64,000 bases of DNA from Desulfurococcaceae archaeon (GCA_023269825.1 JAGDWI010000001.1:616492-680491), one strand, 5' to 3'. Shown: positions 26,101 to 35,530, counted from the stretch's first letter. A program made the numbers and translations. Notes: generated by a model from the sequence alone, not told the origin.

Positions 26101-27198
26101 GAAGACTACGCCATTACCCACTACTGCTATGTACTCTAACCTAATGCTGTTGATTTTTATGCTTTGACCAGACATTGTGAACTCTAGTATTAGGTCATAA
26201 GTGCCTGTGGTTAAATTCAACCCGAAGGCTTTAACCGGGATCACTGTTGAGCCAAAGATGTTTACTAAGTCTTGCCTAGCTCCAACCGCTGTAGTAGTTG
26301 CAGGTGAAGATATCACTATTGTTCCATTTAACGTGATAACTGGGTATACAGATAACTGTTGCGACTCACCACCTTTTTCAGTTGTTACTATTAATTTGAA
26401 ATATATTGTCAAAGTATCTGTCTCATTTGTGGTCACATCTATAACGTTCTTTAAAACAAGCTTTAAAACAAGCTTTACTGTAGCATTTTTAAAATTATTA
26501 TCATTATTATCCCCCCATGGCCCAGTACCACTATTAACACTTGAACATTTGTTAGCGTTGACTACTACTAGCTCGTTTACTGAGTTATCATCGGCGTCCG
26601 AGTCCGCTATACTGGGTGTTACATTAAGTGGAATTGCTTTATCTACTAGGCTACTGCAATACCATTTATTCGTGTAGTTGTAGACAACAGCATATGTGCT
26701 CGACGAGATGTTTGCATATACATACTGGTTCTCTAGTCCGTTCTTTATCCTAGTGCTATTTAATACTTGCTCACTGGTGAATGGTCCTGTTGCATTTATG
26801 TTTATTGTTTGCTGCTGCGTTGTGCATGGGAAAACGTTTCCTCTAGATGTCACAATGAAGTCCACTAAGGGAATACTCTGTGATTCACCTGGGTTAAGCG
26901 TGATCTTGGATAAGTTTATTGGTTGCGAGTTACTCCAGGCTCTAATAATTGTTACTGGTGTGTTTCCAGTGTTCTTTACGCTGCATTGCCCACTTGTTCT
27001 CGTTGCCTGTATTTTCTCGAATGATTTCTCTGTTTCAAAAGCTGCTCTCATAGATATCCCTGTTATCGAGGATGATGATAGTTTACCTAGATTCGTGAAC
27101 ACTAAACCCATTGCTATGATGAGTGCTGTTAAAACTATTACTCCACCTATTACCTCGGATTGACCTCTCATTCTCCTCCCACCATTAGGTTTACTCAT
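26080..27198 (-). CDS. Pilin-like surface protein with class III-type N-terminus
   Basis: A 372-residue secreted protein starting MSKPNGGRRMRGQSEVIGG, followed by a single hydrophobic helix (VIVLTALIIAMGLVFTNL). The basic segment with RG/Q before the helix resembles the leader of archaeal pilins and flagellins (cleavage after Gly). The rest is Asn/Thr/Ser rich and beta-like, as in surface proteins, with the CSVKNTGNTPVTI strand found in archaeal pilins. ATG 27198 overlaps the upstream stop by eight bases (ATGAGTAA); an upstream in-frame start at 27243 is less likely. It is much longer than a usual pilin, so it may be a tip or adhesive pilin. Confidence 0.8.
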   Translation of the reverse strand: MSKPNGGRRMRGQSEVIGGVIVLTALIIAMGLVFTNLGKLSSSSITGISMRAAFETEKSFEKIQATRTSGQCSVKNTGNTPVTIIRAWSNSQPINLSKITLNPGESQSIPLVDFIVTSRGNVFPCTTQQQTININATGPFTSEQVLNSTRIKNGLENQYVYANISSSTYAVVYNYTNKWYCSSLVDKAIPLNVTPSIADSDADDNSVNELVVVNANKCSSVNSGTGPWGDNNDNNFKNATVKLVLKLVLKNVIDVTTNETDTLTIYFKLIVTTEKGGESQQLSVYPVITLNGTIVISSPATTTAVGARQDLVNIFGSTVIPVKAFGLNLTTGTYDLILEFTMSGQSIKINSIRLEYIAVVGNGVVFSTPWTK

Positions 27199-27763
27199 TG
27201 ATGTCAACTCTTCCAACTTCATATAGGTCACCTTTCGCAACAATGAATACTCTTAGTGAAGCCTCCCCTGTTAAAGCGCTCTTAGATATACATGTTAAAC
27301 CAGGGTATCCTTTCGCAATGTAGTTGTCTAGTATATCGTATGGTACGTAGACGACTCTATTTATTCTCTCAACGCATGGGTAGTAGTCTCCGTTGATTAA
27401 GCAGTAGGTTTTCGTGTAGACTACTGAGTCACCTGGACTAGTTACACTTGATAATGGGAAGCTTATAGCTGAGTTATTGACCTGGCCTCCTACAACTAGT
27501 GCTAAAGCGTAAGCTACAAAACCAGGTTCAACTCTGAGAAACCCTATGCATACCTGTGTATCGTTCTCATACTCTCTATACAGTACGAGTAAACTCTGCT
27601 CATTGTAGAGTGTTGATCTAAGCTCGCTGCGGGATACGAGGTCCATTACACTAGGGTAGAGTAAACCAAGGAAACCCACACCAACAACTATAGTCGTAGC
27701 TATGAGAATCATAACTGATAATAAGTCAGCTTGACCAGTCAAAAACCCCTTTTTAACACGCAT
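27191..27763 (-). CDS. Pilin-like protein, first gene of a two-gene minus-strand operon
   Basis: A 190-residue protein that starts with a basic leader MRVKKGFLTG, then Q and a hydrophobic helix (LLSVMILIATTIVVGVGFLG), the plan of an archaeal pilin cleaved after Gly. The head domain has four cysteines (QVCIGF, TYCLINGDYYPC, GLTCIS). It is co-transcribed with the longer pilin-like gene downstream. A minus-strand TATA box (TATTTATAAC, about 27803-27812) lies 40-50 bases upstream of the ATG, with a perfect palindrome further upstream. Confidence 0.75.
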   Translation of the reverse strand: MRVKKGFLTGQADLLSVMILIATTIVVGVGFLGLLYPSVMDLVSRSELRSTLYNEQSLLVLYREYENDTQVCIGFLRVEPGFVAYALALVVGGQVNNSAISFPLSSVTSPGDSVVYTKTYCLINGDYYPCVERINRVVYVPYDILDNYIAKGYPGLTCISKSALTGEASLRVFIVAKGDLYEVGRVDINE

Positions 27764-27834
27764 GATGACTAGGCACCTTGATTATAATATAACTTAATAG
27801 TGTTATAAATACGTTTCGAAGTTAATTCACCTTA

Positions 27835-27848
27835 TCCAACTAGTTGGA
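27835..27848. promoter_or_regulatory. Perfect 14-bp palindrome upstream of the minus-strand pilin pair
   Basis: TCCAACTAGTTGGA reads the same on both strands. It lies about 25 bases upstream of the minus-strand TATA box of the pilin-like genes, the usual place for an activator or an upstream-bound repressor. The remainder of the gap 27764-28098 holds the pilin promoter on the minus side and, on the plus side, TTTATAAATATTAAA at about 28050-28064, which fits the glycosyltransferase promoter. I see no RNA gene or ORF in it. Confidence 0.4.
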
Positions 27849-28098
27849 CAAGTTAAACCATTAACTATTGGCGAAGTAATCGAGTTCAACCAGCAGAGTG
27901 TTTATCCTCGATCTCTCTATAAGTGTTAACCTGGATCACGCTCAGTTACTGTGGTTGAATTAACGGTGTTGAAGCGTGTTTAAACAAGTGGAGTCGCCTT
28001 GCAGCGGGTGTATAGTTGACTATTTGACTCGTGATCAAGCTTGATGCTATTTATAAATATTAAACCTTGTTTAATATCCAGTGAGGAGGGTTCCTGAG

Positions 28099-29034
28099 TT
28101 GAGTGAGGGTAGTTGCAGTGATTACACTGTGATTATACCTGTTTTAAATGAAGCTGAGGCTCTACCAATTGTTCTAAGGGAGCTGGTGGAGAGCGGTGTT
28201 CCAAGGGAGAGGGTTTTAATTGTTGACGGGTACTCGAGTGATGGTAGTAGGGAGATTGCTGAGTCAATGGGTTTCAGAGTTATACTCCAGGAGGGTAGAG
28301 GTAAAGCAATGGCTGTTAAAACAGGTGTTGAGAACACTGGTAGCGAGTGCATTGTATTCATGGATGGCGACTACACTTACCCAGCGAGGCACATACATGA
28401 CCTACTTAGGCAGCTTGAGAATGGGTATGATCTAGTTATTGGCTCGAGAGTGTACTTGGAGAAGGGTTCTCAGAGTGTATTGTTTAAGCTGGGTAATAAG
28501 GTTCTCTCACTGTTCTTCAAAATACTATTCGGCGTTAAGTTGAGTGATGTACTCAGTGGAATGTACTCAGCTAGGAGAAAGCTACTGAGGGAGATAGGCT
28601 TCGAGTTCACTGGTTTCAGCGTTGAATCAGAAATTATTGCACACGCTGCTTCAACAGGTTTCAGAGTCACCGAGGTACCCATAAGCTACAGGAAACGCGT
28701 TGGTAGAAAGAAACTCGGAGTTAGACATGGTTTCAAAATAGCATTAGACATGGTTAGATTAACTTGGAGGTATAGCCCAGTATTCCTGATATTTGCTCTT
28801 GGAGCACTAATGCTTATCCCGGGCTTATACCTAGACATATTCGTTCTATACAGGTGGCTATACTACGGTGTAGTACACCATGTCAGAGCACTAGCAGGCA
28901 TAACGCTTAGTGGTTTAGGAGTACTGTGCTCACTGCTCGCAGTTCTAGCACTATACTTAAAGAGATTCGAGATCAGAGTGATGAAGACTATGAGGGAAAT
29001 AAGGGAACTCGATGAAAACAAAGCAAGTAATTAG
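28099..29034 (+). CDS. Membrane-anchored GT2 glycosyltransferase (dolichyl-phosphate sugar synthase type)
   Basis: Transfers a sugar from a nucleotide to a lipid phosphate at the membrane. The GT2 fold is clear: VIIPVLNEAEALPIVLREL, IVDGYSSDGS, then FMDGDYTYPA carrying the DxD-type motif, and LSGMYSARRKLL. Two C-terminal membrane helices (FLIFALGALMLIPGLYLDIF and a second near LAGITLSGLGVLCSLLAVLAL) follow, as in archaeal DPM1/AglJ-like enzymes. TTG 28099 has GAGGAGG nine bases upstream; GTG 28081 is the alternative. Likely a step in N-glycosylation of surface proteins; donor and acceptor unknown. Confidence 0.88.
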   Translation: MSEGSCSDYTVIIPVLNEAEALPIVLRELVESGVPRERVLIVDGYSSDGSREIAESMGFRVILQEGRGKAMAVKTGVENTGSECIVFMDGDYTYPARHIHDLLRQLENGYDLVIGSRVYLEKGSQSVLFKLGNKVLSLFFKILFGVKLSDVLSGMYSARRKLLREIGFEFTGFSVESEIIAHAASTGFRVTEVPISYRKRVGRKKLGVRHGFKIALDMVRLTWRYSPVFLIFALGALMLIPGLYLDIFVLYRWLYYGVVHHVRALAGITLSGLGVLCSLLAVLALYLKRFEIRVMKTMREIRELDENKASN

Positions 29035-29161
29035 GTTCACATAGCACTGCATAATCCCCATTACTTCCTAGAACTAGTGTTTACGAGTATTACAGGTTTA
29101 GAGGTGCTTCAAATATTGGTTTACTCGAGTGAAATAATACTTGTACGTTGTTTCCTTATTT

Positions 29162-30124
29162 CTATAATCTGTATAAGTGGCATCTAACTCTGTGATCTTT
29201 TTCAACCTCTATGAGCTCTGGTGTTGATCTAAAGCACACGTCTCTTCTAAACATGCATCTATTAGCGTACTTGCATCCCTGCTCATTTCTTTTACCCGTG
29301 TTACCTGTGTCCTCAGGTAGCTCTGGTTGCCATGGTTTCAATGGGTCTGGTGAAGGGTATGCTGAGAGAAGGTTCCTCGTGTATGGGTGTAGTGGTTTAG
29401 TGAAGATCGCGTTTTTATCACCTATCTCCATGATTTGGCCAGCGAACATTATGGCTATAGTGTCCGATATGTATCTCGCTACAGCTAAGTTGTGTGTTAT
29501 GAATAAGTATGTTATTTCTTTTTCCTCCTTAATGTTCTTCAGTAGTTCAAGTATTTGTGCCTGAGTAGAGACATCGAGCATTGATGTTGGTTCATCGAGA
29601 ACAATGAACTCTGGTTCCGTTATCAGTGCTCTCGCTATTATTACTCGTTGCCTCTGGCCACCGCTCAACATGTGGGGGTATACTTCGAGGTGTTCCCTAC
29701 TTAACCCTACGAGCTTCAAGTACTCGGAGGCTCTCTCCAGTGCTTCTCTATCATTATATTTAAGAGTCGTCAATGGTTCTATTAAACTATCCTTGATCTT
29801 CAGCCTGGGGTTTAGAGCTGAGTATGGGTCTTGGAAAACAACTCTTATTTTCCCTCTGAGAATCCGCGGCGAACTCCACGTTACATCCATTCCTTTGAAG
29901 AAGTATCTTCCACTCGTTGGCTCAATGAGTTTAGCTAGTAGGAGGCCCAAGGTGGATTTCCCTGAACCACTCTCCCCTACTAGTCCCAGTGCTTCACCCT
30001 TCCTCACATCTAAGTCCACTCCATCAACTGCTTTCACATAGCCTACTATTTTCTTCAGGAGCCTGCTTCTCACCTCGTAGTGTTTTCTAAGGGACTCTGT
30101 TTTCACCAGGATATCGCTATGCAT
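29162..30124 (-). CDS. ABC importer ATPase, OppF/DppF type
   Basis: Second nucleotide-binding subunit of a family 5 (peptide/oligosaccharide) importer. It has Walker A GESGSGKST, signature LSGGQRQRVIIARAL, Walker B EFIVLDEPTSMLDVST, and the C-terminal Opp/Dpp extension with cysteines (GCKYANRCMFRRDVCF) that in some relatives holds a 4Fe-4S cluster. It overlaps the OppD-type gene by eight bases. It ends the five-gene minus-strand operon and converges with the glycosyltransferase gene. Confidence 0.94.
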   Translation of the reverse strand: MHSDILVKTESLRKHYEVRSRLLKKIVGYVKAVDGVDLDVRKGEALGLVGESGSGKSTLGLLLAKLIEPTSGRYFFKGMDVTWSSPRILRGKIRVVFQDPYSALNPRLKIKDSLIEPLTTLKYNDREALERASEYLKLVGLSREHLEVYPHMLSGGQRQRVIIARALITEPEFIVLDEPTSMLDVSTQAQILELLKNIKEEKEITYLFITHNLAVARYISDTIAIMFAGQIMEIGDKNAIFTKPLHPYTRNLLSAYPSPDPLKPWQPELPEDTGNTGKRNEQGCKYANRCMFRRDVCFRSTPELIEVEKDHRVRCHLYRL

Positions 30125-31037
30125 AGAGATGACACCTCACTAATCCATTATCTACGGCTCTGAGGCCTGGTTCTTCAACTAGGCATTTGTCGAATACTTG
30201 TGGACACCTTGGATTAAACCTACAGCCCTTCGCGAAGACCCCTGGTAGTGGTGGTTCTCCTTTTATCGCCAGTAGTTCTCTAACCTCCACGTCAACTCTC
30301 GGCAATGAGTCTAATAGTGCACGAGTATATGGGTGCAGCGGCTTATTGAACAATGAGTACTTATCACGGTACTCTACTACTTGGCCAGCGTACATTATGG
30401 CTACTCTGTCAGCTACGTGGGCTACTAGAGCTAAGTCGTGAGTTATGTACACCATGGGGATACTCTGGTTTTTAACAATGCTCCTCAACATGTTCAGTAC
30501 CTTGGCTTGAGTCGTCACATCTAGCGCTGTTGTTGGTTCATCAGCTACTATTAGCTCGGGTTTCAGAGCTATAGCCATCGCTATTAATGCTCTCTGTCTC
30601 TCTCCACCGCTGAGCTCGTGAGGGTACTTGTTCACATATGAATCAGGTAACCCCACCTCGCTCAGCTTCCTCTTTGCTTCCTCTAGTGCTTCACTCCTAG
30701 TCATGGAGAAGTGGTGGACATATATCTCAGCTATTTGCTCCCCAATGGTTAGAATAGGGTTTAAACTCGTTAATGCATCCTGGAATATCACTGCTACTCT
30801 AGATGACTCCGTGTTTTTACCATATATCTTAATGTATCCACTTGTTATCCTAGCGTTTGGTGGCAGTAAGCCAGCTATCGCTAACCCCAGCGTTGTTTTA
30901 CCGCACCCTGATTCCCCAGCTACTGCTAGTATCTCCGTTTTATCATCGATGTCTAAGTCAACGTTGCTTACGACATCCACCCAGCCTCTATACGTTAAGT
31001 ACTGTATTGTAAGGTTTCTTACTTCCAGCGGCTTCAA
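30117..31037 (-). CDS. ABC importer ATPase, OppD/DppD type
   Basis: First nucleotide-binding subunit. Walker A is GESGCGKTT, the signature LSGGERQRALIAMAIA, Walker B ELIVADEPTTALDVTT, and the C-terminal oligopeptide-transporter domain has RFNPRCPQVFDKC. Length 306 is normal. It overlaps the permease gene by four bases (ATGA type) and the OppF-type gene by eight, so the operon is tightly coupled. Confidence 0.94.
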   Translation of the reverse strand: MKPLEVRNLTIQYLTYRGWVDVVSNVDLDIDDKTEILAVAGESGCGKTTLGLAIAGLLPPNARITSGYIKIYGKNTESSRVAVIFQDALTSLNPILTIGEQIAEIYVHHFSMTRSEALEEAKRKLSEVGLPDSYVNKYPHELSGGERQRALIAMAIALKPELIVADEPTTALDVTTQAKVLNMLRSIVKNQSIPMVYITHDLALVAHVADRVAIMYAGQVVEYRDKYSLFNKPLHPYTRALLDSLPRVDVEVRELLAIKGEPPLPGVFAKGCRFNPRCPQVFDKCLVEEPGLRAVDNGLVRCHLYA

Positions 31038-31909
31038 CTCGTCTCCCTCACGCTTAGCTTCTTCCTTGGATCCAAGTAGTCTCTTAAACCATCACCTATG
31101 AGGTTGAAGGATAGCACTGTGAGGAACATTACTAGCCCCGGGAGCACTGCAGGCCACCATGCTTCCCTCACATATCTCCTCGCTGTACTTATCATTAACC
31201 CCCATTCTGGCACTGGCTCCTGTGCACCTAAACCAATGAAGCTTAGTGCAGCAATATAGATTATTGCGTTACTTAACTCCATTGTCAACTGAGTTATAAA
31301 TATTGGTGTAACTTGAGGCAACACGTGTTTAACAATTATTCTCACCGTGCTTAACCCAGCTTCCTTAGCTGCGAGCACGAATAAGCTCTCCTTTACTGAT
31401 AAAACCATTCCTCTCACAAGTCTCGCGTATATGGGTACTGTAACTATGACTACTGATATCACTGCGTTCACAATGCTTGACCCTAGTACAGCTGCTATCG
31501 CTATGGCGAGCATGAAGCCAGGTATACTTATCACTATATCCATGATCCTCATGAGAACTAAGTCAACTAATCCGCCTAGGTAACCTGATATTAATCCTAT
31601 GATTAATCCTATTAAACCCGATAATGAGACTATTGCTAAGCCGCAGCCAGTGTCAAGTATGTAAGCGTAGAATGTCCTAGTGAATACGTCTCTACCCAGG
31701 TTATCTGTTCCCATTATGTATGGCCAGTTAACGCTACTGGGTGATAATGGGGGGTAATGCACGTTGTAGGATATTTGATCATACTGGAAAGGCGAGAAAA
31801 ATACCACGATTAAACTAAGCGCTAGAAATGAGAGGAGAATGATTACACCGTACCTTACTCTCTTAACCATTAATACTTCGCGTAGAGTTCTACTAGTGGA
31901 GTCAATCAT
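31034..31909 (-). CDS. ABC importer permease, OppC/DppC type
   Basis: Inner-membrane permease with six predicted helices and the BPD_transp_1 EAA-type loop (AAKEAGLSTVRIIVKHVLPQ). The N-terminal DppC feature (GTDNLGRDVFTRT) is present. It has 291 residues, typical for this subfamily. It follows the DppB-type gene after two bases, and the OppD-type gene overlaps its end. Confidence 0.93.
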   Translation of the reverse strand: MIDSTSRTLREVLMVKRVRYGVIILLSFLALSLIVVFFSPFQYDQISYNVHYPPLSPSSVNWPYIMGTDNLGRDVFTRTFYAYILDTGCGLAIVSLSGLIGLIIGLISGYLGGLVDLVLMRIMDIVISIPGFMLAIAIAAVLGSSIVNAVISVVIVTVPIYARLVRGMVLSVKESLFVLAAKEAGLSTVRIIVKHVLPQVTPIFITQLTMELSNAIIYIAALSFIGLGAQEPVPEWGLMISTARRYVREAWWPAVLPGLVMFLTVLSFNLIGDGLRDYLDPRKKLSVRETS

Positions 31910-31911
31910 CT

Positions 31912-32937
31912 CTACCCCCTTATCCTGGGATCTATGTACACGTAGAGAGTGTCAACTATGAGGTTCACGGTTATATATATTATGGATACTAGGAGAACAG
32001 AGCCCTGTATAACCATGTAGTCCCTCAGTGTAACAGCTTCCCACACGAGTCTACCTAAACCAGGCCAAGCGAATATGGTTTCAACGACTACGTCTCCTGT
32101 TACTAGCACCGCGAAGTATAAGCCAGCAATAGTCACTATGGGTATAAGCGCGTTTCTCATCACGTGCTTATACATTATCACCTTCTCCGGGAGCTTCTTC
32201 ATCTTAGCTGTTCTAACGTAGTCTTGATTCATTACCTCAAGCACGCTGTTTCTCGTGAGTTTAACTAGTAAACCACTGAGAGGTATTGCGAGAGTTAACG
32301 CTGGCGGTATAATCCTCATGAATGCATCTATGAACGCGTTAATGTTCCCATTTAGAAGAGTATCTATGAGCATTAAGCCCGTGTAAGTTTTCACAGTGAA
32401 CCTAGCGTCGAGTCGGCCTCCCACGGGTAAACCAAGGTTTACTCCGAAGAGTATTAGCAGTATGACTCCTAGTAGTAGCGTGGGGAACGAGAAACCCATA
32501 ACTGACAGCGATGTCAGAGCTAAATCTAGCTTCGTGTCGTGTTTCCTCGCGGCTAGTGCCCCCAGAGTAACCCCTATTACCAGTGAGAGCGCGAAAGCAA
32601 ACACCACTAGTTCAAGTGATGCTGGAAGTCTCTCAGCTATGAGTCTGCTTACATTGTAGCCCATTATGTAGGAGTCCCCTAGGTCACCGCGTATTAGCCT
32701 CGAGAAGTAAACTATGAATTGCTCCAAGTAGCTCTTATCCAGGCCCCACTCCCTGGTTACTCTCGCAATGTTTTCAGGTGTTGCTTTAGGCCCAAGTATC
32801 GCTGCAGCTGGGTTACCTGGAAGCACTCTTGAGAGAATGAACACTATTACTACTGCGCCGAAAACAGAGAGAATTGATTGAAGCAACCGGTAAAAAACAT
32901 ATTGAAGTATGTTTCTAGCCATAGGGTTCCTCTTCAC
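31912..32937 (-). CDS. ABC importer permease, OppB/DppB type
   Basis: Inner-membrane permease of 341 residues with the DppB opening (YVFYRLLQSILSVFGAVVIVFIL, SRVLPGNPAAAILG) and the EAA loop (RTAKMKKLPEKVIMYKHVMR) before the last helices. The gene begins two bases after the substrate-binding protein gene on the same strand. Together with the C-type permease it forms the translocation pore. Confidence 0.93.
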   Translation of the reverse strand: MKRNPMARNILQYVFYRLLQSILSVFGAVVIVFILSRVLPGNPAAAILGPKATPENIARVTREWGLDKSYLEQFIVYFSRLIRGDLGDSYIMGYNVSRLIAERLPASLELVVFAFALSLVIGVTLGALAARKHDTKLDLALTSLSVMGFSFPTLLLGVILLILFGVNLGLPVGGRLDARFTVKTYTGLMLIDTLLNGNINAFIDAFMRIIPPALTLAIPLSGLLVKLTRNSVLEVMNQDYVRTAKMKKLPEKVIMYKHVMRNALIPIVTIAGLYFAVLVTGDVVVETIFAWPGLGRLVWEAVTLRDYMVIQGSVLLVSIIYITVNLIVDTLYVYIDPRIRG

Positions 32938-32939
32938 CC

Positions 32940-34475
32940 TTAAACCTTGTCAACTGGGTAGAAGTCAATGTAGTATGCTGGGTACAGTGTGAATCCCTCA
33001 ACATTGCTCTGCATGAATGCGTATAGTTTAGGTACGTATAGGAAGACCCAGGGTGCATCATCCACGATGATCCTCTGCAACTGCTTATATATCTCCAGTC
33101 TCTCACCTGGATCCACCGTCTGCCTTGCTTTAAGAGCGAGTTGATCAACCAGCGTATTATTGTACCCGTCAATGTTTAACCCCTGGCTTGAAAACAGCGG
33201 TGTCACCCAGTCATCTGGGTCAACGTAGTCTGGGAACCAGTCAACCATGTACATGTCGAAATCGTGGTTGAATAATCTATCCAGGAAACTCGGCCAATCA
33301 AGGTCAACTATTCTAACGTTCACCCCTATTTCCTTGAGGCTCCTCTGTATTACTGCTGCAACGTCTTTTCTCTCAGCTCTCTCAGAGGAGCTTATAATTA
33401 ACTCTAGTTCCCTCAATCCTTTTCCATCAGGGTACCCTGCTTCCGCGAGGAGTTTCCTAGCTTGCTCCACGTTGTACTTGTACCCGTACTTCTCCACGTC
33501 GGGGTCGTAGCCGAATACTGCTGGTGGCAGAGGCCCATATAGCCTTGAAGCTGTACCTCTTAGAACCACGTTCAATATGTAATCGTAGTCGATAGCGTAA
33601 TTTATTGCTTTTCTGAGCAAGGTATTATTGAATGGCTCCCTCCTCTGGTTCATTCCAAGATACTCTATTACGAGTCCCTCTATTGAAGCCATTTTTATAT
33701 TCGGGTTCTTTGAGAGAGCCTCAACGTCCTGTGGCTGTATTCCGAGAGCTAGGTCTACTTCTCCTTTCTCAAGAGCCACTCTCAATGTTGCTGGGTCAGG
33801 GTATATTTTAATTATTACTTTGTCTAGTTTCGGCGGGCCTCTCCAGTAATCCTTATTAGCTGTGAGAACTATTTGCTCACCTTTCTTCCATGACTCTAAC
33901 TTAAATGGCCCTGTTCCAACAGGGTTTTCCTCGAGATTAGTTGCATTGGGTGGAACAGGGGAGAATATTGTGAATGTTGCTAGAGACGCGAATGGTGCAA
34001 ACGAGTACTTGAGCACGAATCTAACAGTGTACTTGTCTACTACTTCAACTCTATCAACTACATCTAGTAGGAATGCTGGTGGACCCTGCAATTGTTTAGC
34101 TCTCTCAATACTGTACTTGACTATGTCAGCCGTTAATTCTGTTCCATCATGGAATCTCACGTTCCTCCTCAAGTAGAATGTCCAAACTGTAGCGTTTTCA
34201 CTGCTTTCCCATCTCTCAGCTAACCTGGGAGCTAGATCCGTTGACCCCGGCTTGTAGCCTAGTAATTGGTCGTAAATGTTCTGTACAACCATTGCTGAAG
34301 CTATATCGTAGGCGAGTGCTGGATCCAGTGTCTTAGGGTCATATGTTGTCCCCACTACGAGTTTCTTCTCGGCTTGCTGAGGTGCAGGTGGCTTAACGAG
34401 GAATAATGCTGCTGCAACAACAGCTACTACTAGTATTACCACTACTGGTATTAGGGTTTTACGTGGGAACGACAT
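32940..34475 (-). CDS. Family 5 extracellular solute-binding protein
   Basis: Binds the cargo (peptide or, in several archaea, cello- or other oligosaccharides) outside the cell. The N-terminus has a signal-anchor helix (LIPVVVILVVAVVAAALFLV, residues about 8-27) followed by a Pro/Gln-rich linker, so it is membrane-tethered. The SBP_bac_5 body is clear: GTTYDPKTLDPALAYD, WTFYLRRNVRFHDGTELTA, NPVGTGPFKLESWKKGEQI. Length 511. A ribosome site GGAGG lies seven bases before the ATG. Sequence alone does not separate peptides from sugars. Confidence 0.93.
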   Translation of the reverse strand: MSFPRKTLIPVVVILVVAVVAAALFLVKPPAPQQAEKKLVVGTTYDPKTLDPALAYDIASAMVVQNIYDQLLGYKPGSTDLAPRLAERWESSENATVWTFYLRRNVRFHDGTELTADIVKYSIERAKQLQGPPAFLLDVVDRVEVVDKYTVRFVLKYSFAPFASLATFTIFSPVPPNATNLEENPVGTGPFKLESWKKGEQIVLTANKDYWRGPPKLDKVIIKIYPDPATLRVALEKGEVDLALGIQPQDVEALSKNPNIKMASIEGLVIEYLGMNQRREPFNNTLLRKAINYAIDYDYILNVVLRGTASRLYGPLPPAVFGYDPDVEKYGYKYNVEQARKLLAEAGYPDGKGLRELELIISSSERAERKDVAAVIQRSLKEIGVNVRIVDLDWPSFLDRLFNHDFDMYMVDWFPDYVDPDDWVTPLFSSQGLNIDGYNNTLVDQLALKARQTVDPGERLEIYKQLQRIIVDDAPWVFLYVPKLYAFMQSNVEGFTLYPAYYIDFYPVDKV

Positions 34476-34513
34476 ATTATCCTCCTTTATACTGATTCCA
34501 GTATAGCGCGCGG

Positions 34514-34528
34514 AGTTTTTAAATTTTT
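34514..34528 (-). promoter_or_regulatory. Promoter of the ABC importer operon
   Basis: On the minus strand, AAAAATTTAAAAACT lies about 40-50 bases upstream of the solute-binding protein ATG, matching a TATA box with the start of transcription near 34490-34495. On the plus strand, TTAAATATTTATAG at 34591-34604 fits the promoter of the divergent DUF1028 gene. Confidence 0.5.
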
Positions 34529-34627
34529 CGTGTTCACTGCTCTAATCTCCACTGTGGATTAACTTATATGTTGTCCACGTATTGTTTACTTAAATATTTA
34601 TAGTTTCATCCCACATTAGTAATATAA

Positions 34628-35530
34628 ATGGTGATGTTATTGAGGAAACCGAGTAGGTACATGTTGGCAACATACTCGATTGTGGGCTTTGACCCTGAGA
34701 AAGGTGATCTAGGTGTCGCTGTTGCATCGAAGTTCATTGCATCAGGGGCCATTGTACCATGGGTTAAAGCGAGAGTGGGAGCTATTGCTAGTCAAGCACT
34801 AGCTAACCCTAGTTACGGGCCCAGAGGCTTAATGCTGCTGGAGAAAGGGATGAGTGCTAGGAGTGTTCTCGAAGCACTCTTAAGTGATGACCCTTTGAGA
34901 GAGCATAGGCAAGTGGGGATCGTTGACTCGAAGGGTGAAGCAGCAGCGTTTACGGGTAAAGAGTGTTATCCTTACGCAGGCCACATTGTAGGCAACTACT
35001 ACAGTGTGCAGGGAAATATCTTGACGGGAGCAGATGTCCTTGAAGCCATGGCTAAAGCATTTGAATCAACGAGAGGAGAACTAGTTGATAAGCTACTGAG
35101 TGCTCTTGAAGCAGGTGATAGAGCAGGCGGCGATAAGAGGGGGAAGCAGTCCGCTGCGGTAATAGTGCTCAGAGAGAAAGGAGGCTACTTGGGTTTAACG
35201 GATAAGTATGTTGATCTAAGAGTTGATGATCACCCTGAGCCCGTTAAGGAGTTGAGGAGAATATTCGAGATATGGGATTTAACACTACTAAACAGAGAGA
35301 ACCCCTCGGACGTTGTCAGAAAACAAGATGTAGCGAGAAGCGTTCAAACAGCCTTGAGGAGACTCGGGTTCTATAAGGGAGATGTAACAGGTGAATGGAA
35401 TAAGGAAACAGAGAAAGCTTTCACGGACTGGGCTAACATGAATAACTTCGAGAACAAGCTACGCGTAGATGAATACATATGGGGTACACTCTACAGGTTT
35501 CTATTGAAGCAAGCCGGGATCAATGACTGA
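34628..35530 (+). CDS. DUF1028 Ntn-hydrolase-like protein with C-terminal peptidoglycan-binding-like domain
   Basis: DUF1028 proteins have the Ntn-hydrolase fold and an unknown substrate. The hallmark TYSIVGFDPEKGDLGVAVAS comes right after the N-terminus, then VGAIASQALANPSYGP and GNILTGADVLEAM. Residues about 235-300 form a second domain like the C-terminal peptidoglycan-binding repeat of this family (VQTALRRLGFYKGDVTGEW). ATG 34628 is used; ATG 34661 puts the conserved core closer to the N-terminus. It is divergent from the ABC importer, a frequent neighbour of such proteins. Its stop codon lies within the end of an IS605-like remnant, so the last residues may have been replaced. Confidence 0.85.
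   Translation: MVMLLRKPSRYMLATYSIVGFDPEKGDLGVAVASKFIASGAIVPWVKARVGAIASQALANPSYGPRGLMLLEKGMSARSVLEALLSDDPLREHRQVGIVDSKGEAAAFTGKECYPYAGHIVGNYYSVQGNILTGADVLEAMAKAFESTRGELVDKLLSALEAGDRAGGDKRGKQSAAVIVLREKGGYLGLTDKYVDLRVDDHPEPVKELRRIFEIWDLTLLNRENPSDVVRKQDVARSVQTALRRLGFYKGDVTGEWNKETEKAFTDWANMNNFENKLRVDEYIWGTLYRFLLKQAGIND

Noticed and set aside
26201-27163. Plus-strand frames opposite the long pilin-like gene
   Set aside because: Antisense shadows of a gene with a clear leader peptide, overlap and operon.
28034-28080. Attachment site or tRNA end next to the island
   Set aside because: No tRNA gene or direct repeat flanking the accessory region was found by eye.
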